64,000 bases of DNA from Streptomyces sp. VRA16 Mangrove soil (GCF_017377775.1 NZ_JAFVLN010000021.1:62001-126000); one strand, 5' to 3'; shown: positions 1 to 8,275, counted from the first letter of the stretch. Made by a program: numbers and translations. Notes: a model not told the origin generated them from the letters alone.

Positions 1-216
1 GGAAGGTTGCGGGTCGGCAACGTAAAGGGTTGGCAATGCGTCGCATAATCGGCTGCGGCTAAAAGCGGACAAACGCCATCGTTCCCGCGCCGGGCGAAAC
101 CCTCTGCATCCCTGTGCCGGCAAGGGTTTCGGGCGTCGGGCCGCACCTCGCCCGCAAGCGGACTCCCGGCGTCCACGGGAGGTGATCCACATGCCCCTTT
201 CGGGTGACGGCCCGCA

Positions 217-1179
217 CTACTGCCCAGTGACGATTCGAACCTCGTCGACGCCCGCGGAGCCGTCCGAACCGGCCTCCGCGCCACCCGCGGACGACGCCCC
301 CTGCCACTCGTTCCCCGTTTCCCCCGCGGTCCACTCCCGGCCCGCATAGGAGACGCGTTCGATGTGCAACGCGGACGAGTTGGCCACCGCCCACTGCGCC
401 AGCTCCCAGCCGCGCTGCCGCTCCCCGCCCTCGGCGGAGTCCACGGTGGCGGGCACCTGGACCCGGACCGACCGCCGGTCCTCGCCGGTCGCGGGCGCCA
501 CGTCCTGCCCGAAGTCCCGTACGAGCGCCGTCTTCACGTCCACGGGCCCCCTGGCCCGCGCGCTGTCCGCGCCGGCCGGCCGGCCCTCGCAGGTCAGCGA
601 GGCCGCGGCCCGCCCGGTCAGGGAGGCGGCGAGCAGCGTGGCGTCCGGCTCGTGCTTCGCGTACGCCTGCGGATAGCCGCTGCGCTGCACGCGCTGCGCG
701 GCCACGGTCAGCGGCAGCCGCGAGTAGCCGGGGATCTGCGCCAGGCGCTCGTAGAACCGCTCCGCCGCGTACACCGGGTCCATGATCTGCTTCTTGGTGC
801 CCCAGCCCTCCGAGGGACGCTGCTGGAACAGGCCGAGCGAATCCCGGTCGCCGTGGTGGATGTTGCGCAGCCCCGACTCCTGGAGCGCGGTCGCGAGCGC
901 GATGGTGACGGCCCGCTCGGGCATGCCGTGGGAGGTGCCGACCGCGGAGATCGTCGCCGCGTTCACCGCCTGCTCGGACGTGAACTCGTACGTCGCCCCG
1001 TCCCCGTTCGCCGAGACCACCACGCATCTCGGTGTGGAGCGGCCCCCGGTGGCGTACTGCACGGCCACGTACGTGGCCACGGCGAGCAGCACGACGACGG
1101 ACGCGCCGATCCGCAGGAGGCGGCCGCGCCGGACAGGAGTGGGGGGCTCAGGCACGCGACCCAAGGTACTGGAGTCCAC
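217..1179 (-). CDS. Membrane-anchored lysozyme-fold-like secreted protein
   Basis: A 320-residue protein with a basic N-terminus, one membrane anchor (about residues 23-43) and an extracellular remainder. Residues about 95-130 read ALATALQESGLRN, then GDRDSLGLFQQRPSEGWG, a pattern seen in actinobacterial proteins with a transglycosylase or lysozyme-like fold; E101 is the obvious candidate acid. Relatives are often misnamed heavy metal transporter. The rest, rich in Ala, Gly and Ser, shows nothing I recognise. The start is a GTG without a clear Shine-Dalgarno site; a second in-frame GTG at 1155 is also possible. It is divergent from dapE with only 50 bp between. A peptidoglycan-cleaving role is inference, not shown. 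Confidence 0.75.
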   Translation of the reverse strand: MDSSTLGRVPEPPTPVRRGRLLRIGASVVVLLAVATYVAVQYATGGRSTPRCVVVSANGDGATYEFTSEQAVNAATISAVGTSHGMPERAVTIALATALQESGLRNIHHGDRDSLGLFQQRPSEGWGTKKQIMDPVYAAERFYERLAQIPGYSRLPLTVAAQRVQRSGYPQAYAKHEPDATLLAASLTGRAAASLTCEGRPAGADSARARGPVDVKTALVRDFGQDVAPATGEDRRSVRVQVPATVDSAEGGERQRGWELAQWAVANSSALHIERVSYAGREWTAGETGNEWQGASSAGGAEAGSDGSAGVDEVRIVTGQ

Positions 1180-1229
1180 TGTGAGGACGGACAGGGGTGA
1201 GAAGACCCGGTCCGTCTAGGATCGGCGCC

Positions 1230-2315
1230 ATGGACCGCACCGCGCTTGACCTCACCCAGGACGCCGCCCGCCTCACCGCTCAGCTGGTCGACTTCGCCTC
1301 GCCCAGCGGCAGCGAGAAAGAGCTCGCGGACGCCGTCGAGGAGGCCCTGCGCGCCCTGCCGCACCTGACGGTCGACCGGTACGGCAACAACATCGTCGCC
1401 CGCACGCACCTCGGCCGCGCCGAGCGGATCATCCTCGCCGGGCACCTCGACACCGTCCCGATCGCGGACAACGTGCCCTCGCGTCTCGACGAGGACGGCG
1501 TCACCCTGTGGGGCTGCGGCACGAGCGACATGAAGGCGGGCGTCGCGGTGCAGCTGCGCATCGCGCAGACCGTCACGGACCCCAACCGCGACCTCACCTT
1601 CGTCTTCTACGACAACGAAGAGGTCGCCGCCCACCTCAACGGCCTCGGGCATGTCGCCGAGGCCCACCCCGACTGGCTGCAGGGTGACTTCGCGATCCTC
1701 CTGGAGGGCACCGAGGGGCTCGTCGAGGGCGGCTGCCAGGGCACCCTGCGCGTCATCCTGAAGGTGAAGGGCGAACGGGCCCACTCCGCGCGCGCGTGGA
1801 TGGGGAAGAACGCCATCCACGCCGCGTCCCCGATCCTGGAGCGGCTCGCCGCCTACGAGCCGCGCAAGCCCGTCGTCGACGGTCTGGAGTTCCACGAGGG
1901 ACTCAATGCGGTGCGCATCGAGGGCTTCGTCGCCACGAACGTCATCCCGGACGCCTGCGCCGTCACCGTGAACTTCCGCTACGCGCCGGACCGTTCGATG
2001 GAGGACGCCGAGCAGTTCGTGCGTGACTTCTTCGCCGGCTGCCCCGTCGAGGAGTTCATCGTCGACGACCACACGGGCGGCGCGCGCCCCGGACTCACCC
2101 ACCCCGCGGCGGCCGCCTTCCTGGCCGCGGTGGGCGGCGAGCCCCGGCCCAAGTTCGGCTGGACCGACGTCTCCCGCTTCAGCGCCCTGGGCGTTCCCGC
2201 GGTGAACTACGGGCCCGGCAACCCGATCTACGCCCACAAGATCGACGAGCGCGTCGACACCCGGCTGATCCTGGAGGGGGAGCGGGTCCTCGCCTCCTGG
2301 CTGACGTCCTCCTGA
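1230..2315 (+). CDS. dapE: Succinyl-diaminopimelate desuccinylase (M20 family)
   Basis: A 361-residue M20 zinc amidohydrolase that removes succinate from N-succinyl-LL-diaminopimelate in the diaminopimelate/lysine pathway, in the cytoplasm. The metal site is visible: GHLDT (H72, D74), GTSDMKAG (D100) and DNEEV (E130/E131). Length fits actinobacterial DapE. I chose the ATG at 1230, behind TAGGA, over an in-frame GTG at 1197. In Mycobacterium tuberculosis dapE (Rv1202c) sits in the same neighbourhood as the LOG, folP2 and tag genes found here, which supports the name over a generic M20 peptidase. Confidence 0.9.
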   Translation: MDRTALDLTQDAARLTAQLVDFASPSGSEKELADAVEEALRALPHLTVDRYGNNIVARTHLGRAERIILAGHLDTVPIADNVPSRLDEDGVTLWGCGTSDMKAGVAVQLRIAQTVTDPNRDLTFVFYDNEEVAAHLNGLGHVAEAHPDWLQGDFAILLEGTEGLVEGGCQGTLRVILKVKGERAHSARAWMGKNAIHAASPILERLAAYEPRKPVVDGLEFHEGLNAVRIEGFVATNVIPDACAVTVNFRYAPDRSMEDAEQFVRDFFAGCPVEEFIVDDHTGGARPGLTHPAAAAFLAAVGGEPRPKFGWTDVSRFSALGVPAVNYGPGNPIYAHKIDERVDTRLILEGERVLASWLTSS

Positions 2316-2320
2316 CGCGC

Positions 2321-2395
2321 GGACCCCTGATCCGCGGACTTTCGGTCAGTGGACTTTCGGTCAGTGGACTTTCGATACGCGGACTCCCGATACGC
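2321..2395. repeat. Five tandem 15-bp units between dapE and the LOG gene
   Basis: Five units of 15 bp: ggacccctgatccgc, ggactttcggtcagt (twice, identical), ggactttcgatacgc and ggactcccgatacgc, followed by a partial gga. They start 5 bp after the dapE stop. No open reading frame of note uses them. Likely a minisatellite. Confidence 0.85.
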
Positions 2396-2477
2396 GGAGG
2401 TCCCGCGCATGTAACCCGCGTAGACCTACCCTTGCTCTACGTAACCGCGTGACAGTTGCGCAGGAAGGGAGCAGGCG

Positions 2478-3227
2478 ATGAGCAACCCGGAGGGCACCCG
2501 ACGTCCCAAGGAGCAGCTGACAGGTCCGGTGATCCGCCGCCGTGACCAGGTACAGCCGGGGACGAGCGATCAGCGTCTGCTCGACACCGAAGGCCCCTCG
2601 GGCTGGGTGCACACCGACCCCTGGCGGGTGCTGCGCATCCAGTCGGAGTTCATCGAGGGCTTCGGCACGCTGGCGGAACTGCCGCCCGCGATCAGCGTGT
2701 TCGGCTCCGCCCGTACGCCGGTGGACTCGCCGGAGTACGCGGCGGGCGTCGAGATCGGCAAGGCCCTGGTGGAGGCCGGTTTCGCCGTCATCACGGGCGG
2801 CGGCCCCGGCGCCATGCAGGCCGCCAACCAGGGAGCCGTGGAGGCCAAGGGCATCTCGGTCGGCCTCGGCATCGAGCTGCCGTTCGAGCAGGGCCTCAAC
2901 CAGTACGTCGACCTCGGCCTGAACTTCCGCTACTTCTTCGTCCGCAAGACGATGTTCGTGAAGTACGCGCAGGGCTTCGTGGTGCTGCCCGGCGGCCTCG
3001 GCACCCTCGACGAGCTCTTCGAGGCGCTCACCCTCGTCCAGACGACCAAGGTGACGCGCTTCCCGATCGTCCTCTTCGGTACGCAGTACTGGAGCGGCCT
3101 GGTCGACTGGCTCAGGAACACCGTCATCGCGCAGGGCAAGGCCAGCGAGGCCGACCTGCTGCTCTTCCACGTCACGGACGACGTGGACGAGGCGATCACG
3201 CTGGTCACCAAGGAGACCGGCAAGTAG
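2478..3227 (+). CDS. LOG-family protein (TIGR00730, nucleoside 5'-monophosphate phosphoribohydrolase)
   Basis: A 249-residue Rossmann-fold protein of the LOG (Lonely Guy) family. GGGPGAM (107-113) and PGGLGTLDE (171-179) are the family's phosphate-binding and catalytic signature. Known members cleave the N-glycosidic bond of AMP or cytokinin riboside monophosphates to release the base. The first 65 residues form an N-terminal extension typical of the longer actinobacterial members. ATG follows GGAAGGGAG. It converges with the folP2-type gene, with only 6 bp between the stops. The M. tuberculosis counterpart by position is Rv1205. The natural substrate here is unknown. Confidence 0.9.
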   Translation: MSNPEGTRRPKEQLTGPVIRRRDQVQPGTSDQRLLDTEGPSGWVHTDPWRVLRIQSEFIEGFGTLAELPPAISVFGSARTPVDSPEYAAGVEIGKALVEAGFAVITGGGPGAMQAANQGAVEAKGISVGLGIELPFEQGLNQYVDLGLNFRYFFVRKTMFVKYAQGFVVLPGGLGTLDELFEALTLVQTTKVTRFPIVLFGTQYWSGLVDWLRNTVIAQGKASEADLLLFHVTDDVDEAITLVTKETGK

Positions 3228-3233
3228 GACCCG

Positions 3234-4094
3234 TCAGGCCAGTCCCCGGCGGGCGACCGCCGGGGGCCGGTGGCCCGCGATGGACGCCACCATGTCGAGC
3301 ACCTGCCGGGTCTCGGCGACCTCGTGCACCCGGTAGACCTGCGCGCCGAGCCACGCCGACACGGCGGTCGTCGCCAGCGTCCCGATGACACGCTCCTTGA
3401 CGGGCTTGTCGAGGGTCTCGCCCACGAAGTCCTTGTTGGACAGCGAGACGAGGACGGGCCAGCCCGTCTCCACCATCTCCGGAAGCCGCCGGGTCGCTTC
3501 GAGGGAGTGCCGGGTGTTCTTGCCGAAGTCGTGCCCCGGGTCGATGAGCACCGACTCGCGCGGCACCCCGAGGGACACCGCCCGCTGCGCGTACGAGACG
3601 GTCACGTCCAGGATGTCCGCCATCACGTCGTCGTACGTGACCCGGTGCGGCCGCGTACGGGGCTCGGCGCCGCCCGCGTGCGTGCACACGATGCCCACCT
3701 GATAGCGGGCCGCGACCTCCGCGAGCTTCGGATCGACGCCGCCCCACGCGTCGTTGAGCAGATCCGCGCCCGCCTCGCAGACGGCCTCGCCGACCTCGTG
3801 CCGCCAGGTGTCGACGCTGATGATCACGTCGGGGAAGCGGCGGCGCACCTCGGCGACGAAACCGACCGTGCGGCGGGCCTCCTCCGCGGCGTCGACCTCC
3901 TCGCCGGGACCGGCCTTCACCCCGCCGATGTCGACGATCATGGCGCCCTCGGCGACGGCCTGCTCGACCCGGGCCAGGGCGGGCTCGTCCTGGAACGTGG
4001 CGCCCTGGTCGTAGAAGGAGTCCGGGGTCCGGTTCACGATCGCCATGATCACCGGCTCGTGAGCGTCGAACTCGTGCCGGCCGAGCCTGAGCAT
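3234..4094 (-). CDS. folP2: Dihydropteroate synthase homologue, FolP2 type
   Basis: A 286-residue TIM-barrel protein of the pterin-binding family. Dihydropteroate synthase joins p-aminobenzoate to 6-hydroxymethyl-dihydropterin diphosphate. The first loop reads NRTPDSFYDQGATF (from residue 21) instead of the usual TPDSFSDGG, and IDPGHDFGK is present. The start at 4094 is chosen because GAGGAG lies 6-8 bases upstream; an in-frame upstream start at 4136 lacks this. The gene lies beside LOG and tag, exactly as folP2 (Rv1207) does in M. tuberculosis, and not in a folate operon. FolP2 of mycobacteria is reported not to replace FolP1, so true folate activity is doubtful. Confidence 0.88.
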   Translation of the reverse strand: MLRLGRHEFDAHEPVIMAIVNRTPDSFYDQGATFQDEPALARVEQAVAEGAMIVDIGGVKAGPGEEVDAAEEARRTVGFVAEVRRRFPDVIISVDTWRHEVGEAVCEAGADLLNDAWGGVDPKLAEVAARYQVGIVCTHAGGAEPRTRPHRVTYDDVMADILDVTVSYAQRAVSLGVPRESVLIDPGHDFGKNTRHSLEATRRLPEMVETGWPVLVSLSNKDFVGETLDKPVKERVIGTLATTAVSAWLGAQVYRVHEVAETRQVLDMVASIAGHRPPAVARRGLA

Positions 4095-4215
4095 CCCTGT
4101 GACTCTCCTCTGGATCCCACTGCAATCACGTATCAACGGTCGCCTGCGACCTTAACCGTCAGTGCGGCATGGCACGATCGGACCCTGACGGTTTCGAGCC
4201 CTTGGGACGGCACAG

Positions 4216-4614
4216 ATGGTCATGTTCTTGTTTCTGGTCGTCGCGCTCGTCGTAGTGGTCGCGGCGGTGACGCTCGCGGTCCTCGGCGGGGGCGACGGCG
4301 GCACGCTGCGCGAGGAGCCGTCCCAGTTCTACGCCGACCCGCTGCCGCAGGACCGCCCGGTGGGCCCCGCCGACGTGGACGCGCTGCGCCTGCCGACGGC
4401 CGTGCGCGGCTACCGCATGGCGGAGGTCGACGACGCGCTGAACCGGCTGGGCGCGGAGCTCGCCGAGCGGGACGCCCGGATCACGGAGCTGGAGTCGGCG
4501 CTCGCCACCGCGCACGCCCAGGCGCAGCAGCCGCCTATGTCCGACCGCAGGCCCGATTCCGGCTTCGCCCCGCCGGGCGGATACCTGGACGAGCAGGGGG
4601 AGGGCCCGCGATGA
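4216..4614 (+). CDS. Small membrane-anchored DivIVA-domain protein
   Basis: A 132-residue protein with one N-terminal membrane helix (about residues 2-24), then a DivIVA-like motif (DVDALRLPTAVRGYRMAEVD, about residues 55-75) and a short coiled coil ending in ALATAHAQAQQ. The motif resembles the N-terminal lipid-binding repeat of DivIVA/Wag31, but the protein is far too short to be DivIVA itself. Its stop overlaps the tag start (ATGA), so the two are translated together. It takes the place of Rv1209 in the conserved order. A role at the cell pole or septum is plausible but inferred only. Confidence 0.82.
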   Translation: MVMFLFLVVALVVVVAAVTLAVLGGGDGGTLREEPSQFYADPLPQDRPVGPADVDALRLPTAVRGYRMAEVDDALNRLGAELAERDARITELESALATAHAQAQQPPMSDRRPDSGFAPPGGYLDEQGEGPR

Positions 4615-5234
4615 GCGCGCCGGACGAGGCCGTGACCGGCGCCGCGATCCCGGGGCCCGACGGTAGGTTGCGCTGCCCCTGGGGCCTGTCGACCGAGGAC
4701 TACGTGGCGTACCACGACACGGAGTGGGGCCGCCCGGTCCACGGCGACGACGCGCTCTTCGAGCGGCTCTCCCTGGAGGCGTTCCAGTCGGGCCTGTCCT
4801 GGATCACGATCCTGCGCCGCCGCGAGACGTTCCGCGCCGCCTTCTCGCACTTCAAGATCACGGACGTCGCGGCCTTCACGGACGCCGACCGCGAGCGCCT
4901 CCTCGCCGACCCCGGCATCATCCGCAACAGATCGAAGGTCGACGCGACGCTGGCCAACGCGCGCGTGCTCGCGGAGTGGGCCCCCGGCGACCTCGACAAA
5001 CTGATCTGGTCGTTCGCCCCGGAGGCGGAGGGCCGCCCGGCGCCGCGCGTGCTCTCCGACGTCCCCGCGATCACGGACGACTCGAAGGCCCTGTCCAAGG
5101 AGCTGAAGAAGCGCGGCCTGCGCTTCGTCGGCCCGACGACGGCGTACGCGCTGATGCAGGCGTGCGGGCTGGTCAACGACCACCTGGCCGACTGCACGGC
5201 CCGCACCGCCGTCACCGGTAGCGCCCCTGGCTAG
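4611..5234 (+). CDS. tag: DNA-3-methyladenine glycosylase I
   Basis: A 207-residue base-excision repair enzyme that removes 3-methyladenine from alkylated DNA. The zinc-binding residues of the Tag family are all present: C22 (RCPW), H35 (YHDTEWG), H191 and C195 (NDHLADC). FQSGLSWITIL is the conserved helix near the base pocket. Length matches the family. The ATG overlaps the stop of the DivIVA-like gene by 4 bp, so the two form an operon. The last 4 bp overlap the stop of the convergent crotonase gene. Position matches tagA (Rv1210). Confidence 0.94.
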   Translation: MSAPDEAVTGAAIPGPDGRLRCPWGLSTEDYVAYHDTEWGRPVHGDDALFERLSLEAFQSGLSWITILRRRETFRAAFSHFKITDVAAFTDADRERLLADPGIIRNRSKVDATLANARVLAEWAPGDLDKLIWSFAPEAEGRPAPRVLSDVPAITDDSKALSKELKKRGLRFVGPTTAYALMQACGLVNDHLADCTARTAVTGSAPG

Positions 5235-6034
5235 CGGCCGAGGTACTTCGGCTTCTCCTTGGCGATGAACGCCTGGACCGCGATGGTGTGGTCCTCGGAG
5301 GCACCGGCCCGCGCCTGCAACTCGTCCTCCTTCTCCAGGGTCTCGTCGAGGGAGTGGTCCAGGCCGTACGCGATCGCCTCCTTGAGGGCGGCGTAGGCGA
5401 CCGTCGGCCCCTCGGCGAGCGCACGGGCCACCTTGCCCGCCTCCTCGGCGAGGTCGGCGGCGGGCACGATCCGGTTCACGATGCCCAGCTCGTGGGCCTC
5501 CTGCACCTTGACGGTGCGCGGGAAGAGCAGCAGGTCGGCGGCGCGGCCCGGGCCGATCAGGCGCGGCAGCGTCCAGGAGACGCCGGAGTCGGCGGTCAGC
5601 GCGACACCCGCGAACGAGGTGTTGAAGGCGGCGGTGTCCGCCGCGATCCGGTAGTCCGCGCAGAGCGCGAACCCGAACCCGGCACCGGCCGCAACCCCGT
5701 TCACCGCCGCCACGACCGGCTTCGGCATCTGGGTCAGGGCCCGCACGACCGGGTTGTAGTGCTCGCGCACCGTGCTCATGGTGCGGCCCTCACCCGCCTC
5801 GCGGTCGGCCATCAGCGTGCCGATGTGCTCCTTGAGGTCCTGCCCGACACAGAACGCTCGGTCGCCGGCCGCCGTGAGGAGCACCGCCCGCACGGCCTTG
5901 TCGGCCGCGGCCTCCTGCGCCGCGTCGCGGAGGGCGACCTTGGCCTCGGTGTTCATCGCGTTCATCGCCTCGGGGCGGTTCAGCGTGATCGTCGCGAGCC
6001 CGTCGCTCACCTCGTAGAGCACGGTGTCGGCCAT
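5231..6034 (-). CDS. Enoyl-CoA hydratase/isomerase family protein, PaaG-like
   Basis: A 267-residue crotonase-fold enzyme. NRPEAMNAMN, the oxyanion-hole segments around GDRAFCVGQDLKE, and NGVAAGAGFGFALCADYRIA are visible. The acidic residue usually contributed by a Glu is an Asp in TADSGVSWTLPRLIG, the arrangement of PaaG (1,2-epoxyphenylacetyl-CoA isomerase); fatty-acid enoyl-CoA hydratases have Glu there. I therefore favour a PaaG-like isomerase, but no other phenylacetate genes are near, so the substrate is open. ATG is preceded by AGGAGGG. The gene overlaps the tag stop by 4 bp, tail to tail. Confidence 0.85.
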   Translation of the reverse strand: MADTVLYEVSDGLATITLNRPEAMNAMNTEAKVALRDAAQEAAADKAVRAVLLTAAGDRAFCVGQDLKEHIGTLMADREAGEGRTMSTVREHYNPVVRALTQMPKPVVAAVNGVAAGAGFGFALCADYRIAADTAAFNTSFAGVALTADSGVSWTLPRLIGPGRAADLLLFPRTVKVQEAHELGIVNRIVPAADLAEEAGKVARALAEGPTVAYAALKEAIAYGLDHSLDETLEKEDELQARAGASEDHTIAVQAFIAKEKPKYLGR

Positions 6035-6356
6035 GGGAGCCCTCCTATGCGGTTGCTTAGTCGTCCGTGCTCAGCATGACGGAGATCACGGCCCGCGGAA
6101 CGCCCCCGGCATGTGACCTGCGTCAAACAATTCCGTCACGGATAGGGCGCGCGAGCGGCGCAGTATCGCAGCCACATCGCCGAATTGAGTGGTTTTGCTC
6201 AAGCGCGTTGCCCAAGCGATGCGGACCGATGTTGGTCATCGGGTCCTGCGATGCGGGATAATGGCCTAGAAGCAATGTGTTCGATGCCGGTGATGAGTGC
6301 CCGTTCAGGGGGCCGTCGGCGCTGACGATGAGCTGGTTTCAGGAAGGGGAACGAGC
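6035..6356. other. Divergent intergenic region between the crotonase and DUF3117
   Basis: 322 bp without a supported gene. It should hold the promoters of both flanking genes. The left half is relatively AT-rich for this genome (around 6180-6210). A candidate promoter for the rightward gene lies at 6232-6262 and is listed separately. No tRNA or strong hairpin was seen. Confidence 0.6.
6232..6262 (+). promoter_or_regulatory. Candidate sigma-70-type promoter of the DUF3117 gene
   Basis: TTGGTC at 6232-6237 and GATAAT at 6257-6262 with a 19-bp spacer. The spacer is long, so this is tentative. Transcription would begin near 6269, about 90 bases before the ATG. Confidence 0.4.
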
Positions 6357-6524
6357 ATGGCGGCCATGAAGCCGCGAACGGGTGACGGCCCGCTCGAGGT
6401 GACCAAGGAGGGGCGGGGCATCGTCATGCGCGTTCCGCTCGAAGGCGGCGGTCGGCTCGTGGTCGAGCTGACGCCGGACGAGGCAGACGCCCTCGGCGAC
6501 GCCCTGAAGAAGGTCGTCGGCTGA
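6357..6524 (+). CDS. DUF3117 domain protein
   Basis: A 55-residue protein, MAAMKPRTGDGPLEVTKEGR and on to DALGDALKKVVG, matching the small, highly conserved actinobacterial DUF3117 family (Rv1211 in M. tuberculosis, also just after tagA). No function is known. ATG follows AGGAAGGGGA at good spacing. It is a single-gene unit: a candidate promoter lies upstream and a strong terminator 23 bp downstream. Its small size, isolated transcription and deep conservation suggest an important role that cannot be read from the sequence. Confidence 0.9.
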   Translation: MAAMKPRTGDGPLEVTKEGRGIVMRVPLEGGGRLVVELTPDEADALGDALKKVVG

Positions 6525-6546
6525 CGCGGAAGCGACCATACCTTTT

Positions 6547-6583
6547 CGTCCGCCCCGGCACACATTCGGTGCCGGGGCGGACG
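6547..6583 (+). terminator. Hairpin terminator after DUF3117
   Basis: A perfect 15-bp stem (CGTCCGCCCCGGCAC with its complement at 6569-6583) around a 7-base loop. There is no U-tract, as usual in Streptomyces. It may also act on the convergent O-methyltransferase gene. Confidence 0.85.
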
Positions 6584-6639
6584 TGTGTCCGACGTGTGTC
6601 CGAAGTGTGGCCGGGGTTTCTACCGCTGTGACCTGCGAC

Positions 6640-7272
6640 TCAGCGCTTCACGGCGCAGAGCAGGCCGTCCCCGACGGGCAGCAGCGACGGGACGAGCTCG
6701 GGGGACTCCCGGACCGCCCGCAGCAGCTCCCTGAGCCGGACCACCTCCACCGGCTGCGGTCCCGAGTCCACGGTCCGCCCGTCGGCGAAGACCCCTTCGA
6801 AGCAGACGAGCCCACCGGGCCGCAGCAGCCGCAACGATTCGGCGAGATAGTCGAGGGACTCCATCCGGTCGCCGTCGCAGAACACGAGGTCGTAGCCGCT
6901 GTCGGCGAGCCGCGGCAGGACGTCGAGCGCGCGGCCCGGGATGAACCGGGCCCGGTTGCTGGCGAAGCCGGCCGCCCGGAACGCCTGCCGGGCGAACTGC
7001 TGCCGCTCCGGCTCCGGATCCACCGTGGTCAGTACGCCGTCGGGCCGCATTCCGTGCAGCAGATGGATTCCGGACACGCCCGTGCCCGTCCCGATCTCGG
7101 CGACGGCCTTGGCGGCCACCGTGGCAGCGAGCATCCGCAGCGCCGCGCCCGCACCGGGGGACACCGAGCGCAGCCCGGACTCCCTGGCCCGGTCGCGGGC
7201 CCAGCGCGTCGCGTCGTCCTCGGCGACAAAGGCGTCGGCGAACGCCCAACTCGTCTGCCGGTTGCCGGTAAT
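6640..7272 (-). CDS. SAM-dependent O-methyltransferase, probable ATT start
   Basis: A class I O-methyltransferase of the catechol/caffeoyl-CoA type: EIGTGTGVSGI is the SAM-binding glycine loop, VDPEPERQQFAR the acidic strand end, and FCDGDRMESLDYL the metal-site region. The first canonical in-frame start is a GTG at 7164, but it would remove TSWAFADAFVAEDD, which belongs to the family's N-terminus. Between 7164 and the in-frame stop at 7351-7353 there is no ATG, GTG or TTG. ATT at 7272 has AGGAG six bases upstream, giving 210 residues; I choose it. The gene is divergent from the sigma factor, as Rv1220c is from sigE. The substrate is unknown. Confidence 0.8.
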   Translation of the reverse strand: MTGNRQTSWAFADAFVAEDDATRWARDRARESGLRSVSPGAGAALRMLAATVAAKAVAEIGTGTGVSGIHLLHGMRPDGVLTTVDPEPERQQFARQAFRAAGFASNRARFIPGRALDVLPRLADSGYDLVFCDGDRMESLDYLAESLRLLRPGGLVCFEGVFADGRTVDSGPQPVEVVRLRELLRAVRESPELVPSLLPVGDGLLCAVKR

Positions 7273-7325
7273 GGCCCTCTCCTGTCCCCGTGGTTGCCTG
7301 CGCGTGACTTTATCCGTTGGTGGCG

Positions 7326-7351
7326 GGAACTCGCAGATGGGACCGGCCGTT
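7326..7351 (+). promoter_or_regulatory. Candidate ECF-type promoter upstream of the sigma factor gene
   Basis: GGAAC at 7326-7330 and GTT at 7349-7351, 18 bases apart, the spacing of GGAAT-N18-GTT promoters used by several actinobacterial ECF sigma factors. It lies about 140 bp before the sigma ATG and could be autoregulatory. Confidence 0.45.
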
Positions 7352-7495
7352 TAGAGAGGCAGGGGGAAAGAGCAGGCTGGAGCGGGGGAGAGCGCGATGG
7401 CGACAGCGGCGGAACCGGCGGTAAAGAGCGGGTCGCGGAGCCGACCGGCAAATCTGAGTAAAAACGCTTATCCGGAGCTAACGGGCGAGGTGGCT

Positions 7496-8275
7496 ATGGT
7501 AGGGGCTCCACTGGACACCACCAGAGCCGACAGGGGAGGTGCGGCTGCGCCTGTGGATCGGGGAGGAGTGCTTCGGCGCTTTCTCAGGTCGGCGGGTGAG
7601 CCGAAATCCGTGACCAACACCGCTGACCGATTCCGCACCACTGACTCCGCGCAGCAGACCGCGACCTTTGCCGCTGACGCGGAATCACAGGCGTGGACTC
7701 CGCCCACCTGGGAGGAGATCGTCAGCACGCACAGTGGCCGGGTCTACCGCCTCGCCTACCGTCTGACCGGCAATCAGCACGACGCCGAGGACCTCACGCA
7801 GGAGGTCTTCGTCCGCGTCTTCCGCTCGCTGTCCACGTACACGCCGGGCACCTTCGAGGGCTGGCTGCACCGCATCACGACGAACCTGTTCCTGGACATG
7901 GTCCGCCGCAAGCAGCGCATCCGCTTCGACGCCCTGGGGGACGACGCGGCCGAGCGGCTGCCCAGCCGCGAGCCGTCGCCGCAGCAGGTCTTCAACGACG
8001 CGCATTTCGACGCCGACGTCCAGCACGCCCTGGACACCCTTGCGCCCGAGTTCCGTGCCGCCGTGGTCCTCTGCGACATCGAGGGGCTCTCGTACGAGGA
8101 GATCGCCGCGACCCTCGGCGTGAAGCTGGGCACGGTCCGCAGCCGGATCCACCGCGGCCGCTCGCAGTTGCGCAAGGCGCTGCAGCACCGCTCGCCCGAG
8201 GCGCGCAAGGAGCGGCGCACGCTCGCGACGACGGGGGCGATCCCTGTCCTCGGAGGAGGGGGCGCGACCGCGTGA
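7496..8275 (+). CDS. sigE: ECF RNA polymerase sigma factor, SigE type
   Basis: A 259-residue group 4 sigma factor. Region 2 (about residues 75-145) includes NQHDAEDLTQEVFVRVFRSL and WLHRITTNLFLDMVRRK; region 4 (about 178-230) includes LSYEEIAATLGVKLGTVRSR, the helix-turn-helix for the -35 element. The first 70 residues are an extension without a clear domain. I chose ATG 7496 (GAGG five bases upstream); the frame is open to 7397. It is followed with a 4-bp overlap by a zinc anti-sigma gene, then an HtrA protease and tatB, the same order as Rv1221-Rv1224. The symbol reflects the M. tuberculosis orthologue by position; S. coelicolor uses sigE for a different gene. Confidence 0.9.
   Translation: MVGAPLDTTRADRGGAAAPVDRGGVLRRFLRSAGEPKSVTNTADRFRTTDSAQQTATFAADAESQAWTPPTWEEIVSTHSGRVYRLAYRLTGNQHDAEDLTQEVFVRVFRSLSTYTPGTFEGWLHRITTNLFLDMVRRKQRIRFDALGDDAAERLPSREPSPQQVFNDAHFDADVQHALDTLAPEFRAAVVLCDIEGLSYEEIAATLGVKLGTVRSRIHRGRSQLRKALQHRSPEARKERRTLATTGAIPVLGGGGATA

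Noticed and set aside
1..216. Partial gene at the left edge
   Set aside because: No frame here shows family features; the minus-strand frame from 59 to 1027 is a shadow of the first gene. Nothing supported was seen in these bases.
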